NCBI GenBank assembly: GCA_020216575.1
Contig: JAIUYC010000352.1
Location: 1-5,588, forward strand
Source: Coleofasciculus sp. S288
GTDB taxonomy: Bacteria > Cyanobacteriota > Cyanobacteriia > Cyanobacteriales > Coleofasciculaceae
Length of the DNA stretch: 5,588 nucleotides
Reading direction: 5' to 3'
Part shown: in pieces, positions 5,078 to 5,588 of the stretch
How the letters are laid out: each line of letters opens with the position of its first letter
Numbering within the stretch: position 1 is the first letter of the stretch
The notes under the pieces: generated by a model
What the model was told of the DNA's origin: nothing
The model's input: only the letters and a program-made list of their open reading frames with translations
Databases searched by the model: none
Program-made: the position numbers and the translations under genes

Positions 5078-5588
5078 TCAAAACCCGAAGGATGACAGGC
5101 TCTCGCTCATCCCAATATTGAGTTGAACATCTGATGTAGGTAAGGTGTTCAGTGGCTGTCCCCCGAATTCGTCGTACATCCGAGCCAATGCCCCGGTGAA
5201 GCCAGCATTATAATCGAGAGCCACTTCGTTGGTGATGTAATTCGAGCGGCTGTCGGTGTAGGCGTTATCGTTTGGCGAGGAAGGACCGCCGACGAGAGCG
5301 CCATAGAGGATATGGTCGTTGGGGGCAGGATCGTTGATGTTAGTGCCACCGTGAGCGCCTCGGTGATGGGGCTGGAGTGCGTATTTATCGCCGAAACCAA
5401 CCATGTAACTGAAGTCATTGGGATTGTCGCCAAGGATGTAGTCGATTTGACTCTCGGCAAAGTTGGAGTAGCGATCGCTATAATCTTTGACCGTGTCGCT
5501 ATAGACACCTGCGAGGAAAGCCGTGTTAGCGCTGTATCGCAGAGAACCCCATTGGTCGAGCCAAGCCAATCCGCCATTCGTGTACTTG
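5078..5588 (-). CDS. GH9 endoglucanase, C-terminal part (5' end outside window)
   Basis: The visible 169 residues are the last part of a glycoside hydrolase family 9 catalytic domain, which cleaves beta-1,4-glucans such as cellulose by inversion. The frame is open to the window edge (KYTNGGLAWLDQWGSLRY...), so the start lies beyond it; TGA is at 5078-5080. Both GH9 signatures are complete: SYMVGFGDKYALQPHHR (visible residues 60-76, with the active-site His) and YTDSRSNYITNEVALDYNA (110-128), carrying the active-site Asp (112) and the general-acid Glu (121). Supporting blocks are QIDYILGDNP, HGGTNINDP and HILYGALVGGPSSPND. The Asp often found four residues after the signature Asp (as in DDRxDY) is Asn here, a position the signature leaves free. 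The domain ends near FGGQPL, and only a 23-residue polar tail follows, with no binding module or RTX-like region at this end. The gene precedes the GH-A-like glycosidase on the same strand. Confidence 0.93.
   Translation of the reverse strand, partial: KYTNGGLAWLDQWGSLRYSANTAFLAGVYSDTVKDYSDRYSNFAESQIDYILGDNPNDFSYMVGFGDKYALQPHHRGAHGGTNINDPAPNDHILYGALVGGPSSPNDNAYTDSRSNYITNEVALDYNAGFTGALARMYDEFGGQPLNTLPTSDVQLNIGMSESLSSFGF

Larger units (their letters stand above)
1248..5478. repeat. Six dispersed HIP1 octamers (GCGATCGC)
   Basis: Perfect HIP1 palindromes occur at 1248-1255, 1335-1342, 2671-2678, 2800-2807, 3317-3324 and 5471-5478. All lie inside coding sequence, and a near match ends the hypothetical gene at 1677-1684. 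HIP1 over-representation is a known hallmark of many cyanobacterial genomes and is the main taxonomic clue here. Confidence 0.9.

Noticed and set aside
4924..5121. 65-codon plus-strand frame
   Set aside because: It runs through the repeat element and into the antisense of the GH9 end, with no ribosome binding site or recognisable protein.
5149..5577. 142-codon minus-strand frame overlapping the GH9 gene, possibly a frameshift
   Set aside because: Its Thr/Ser-rich translation has no GH9 motifs, and the GH9 frame itself is uninterrupted from the window edge to its stop.

Overview
The window looks like a chromosomal segment of a cyanobacterium, probably a filamentous one. The clues are six perfect HIP1 octamers (GCGATCGC), a truncated gene resembling cyanobacterial PRC-barrel proteins, short tandem purine repeats and TAGT/ACTA-type repeats between genes, and the cyanobacterial style of C-terminal type I secretion domain on the largest protein. 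The species cannot be named from the sequence alone.

Layout. Positions 1-594 (+) hold the 3' part of a probable PRC-barrel-family protein with a long acidic, Trp- and Tyr-studded, apparently disordered tail, followed by a plausible intrinsic terminator (622-657). Positions 595-1042 are gene-free and hold an inverted-repeat element (686-775) and a 10-bp-arm hairpin (981-1005) close to the next gene. Positions 1043-1690 (+) encode a 215-aa protein of unknown function. The short convergent gap 1691-1779 holds a 9-bp tandem repeat, a perfect odd-centred palindrome and a nested hairpin. Positions 1780-4359 (-) encode an 859-aa modular secreted protein: an N-terminal beta-rich region, a clan GH-A-like (beta/alpha)8 glycosidase domain with both candidate catalytic glutamates, a D/G/P/S-rich linker, a PA14 carbohydrate-binding domain and a degenerate RTX-like C-terminal secretion region. 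Positions 4360-5077 are a 718-bp gene-free, repeat-rich stretch with a MITE-like element abutting the start region, a solitary half copy of its terminus, several hairpins, a heptamer repeat and a second copy of the inverted-repeat element. Positions 5078-5588 (-) are the C-terminal part of a GH9 endoglucanase with both GH9 active-site signatures intact.

Function. The GH9 enzyme and the modular GH-A-like/PA14 protein lie on the same strand in consecutive order. Together they suggest a locus for extracellular beta-glucan (cellulose-like) processing, acting either on the organism's own exopolysaccharide or on external polymer. The 718-bp gap makes a single operon unlikely. The MITE-like element places a TG-extended -10-like sequence just upstream of the GH-A-like gene, so that gene may have its own promoter. 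The two left-hand genes show no evident functional link to the glycosidases.
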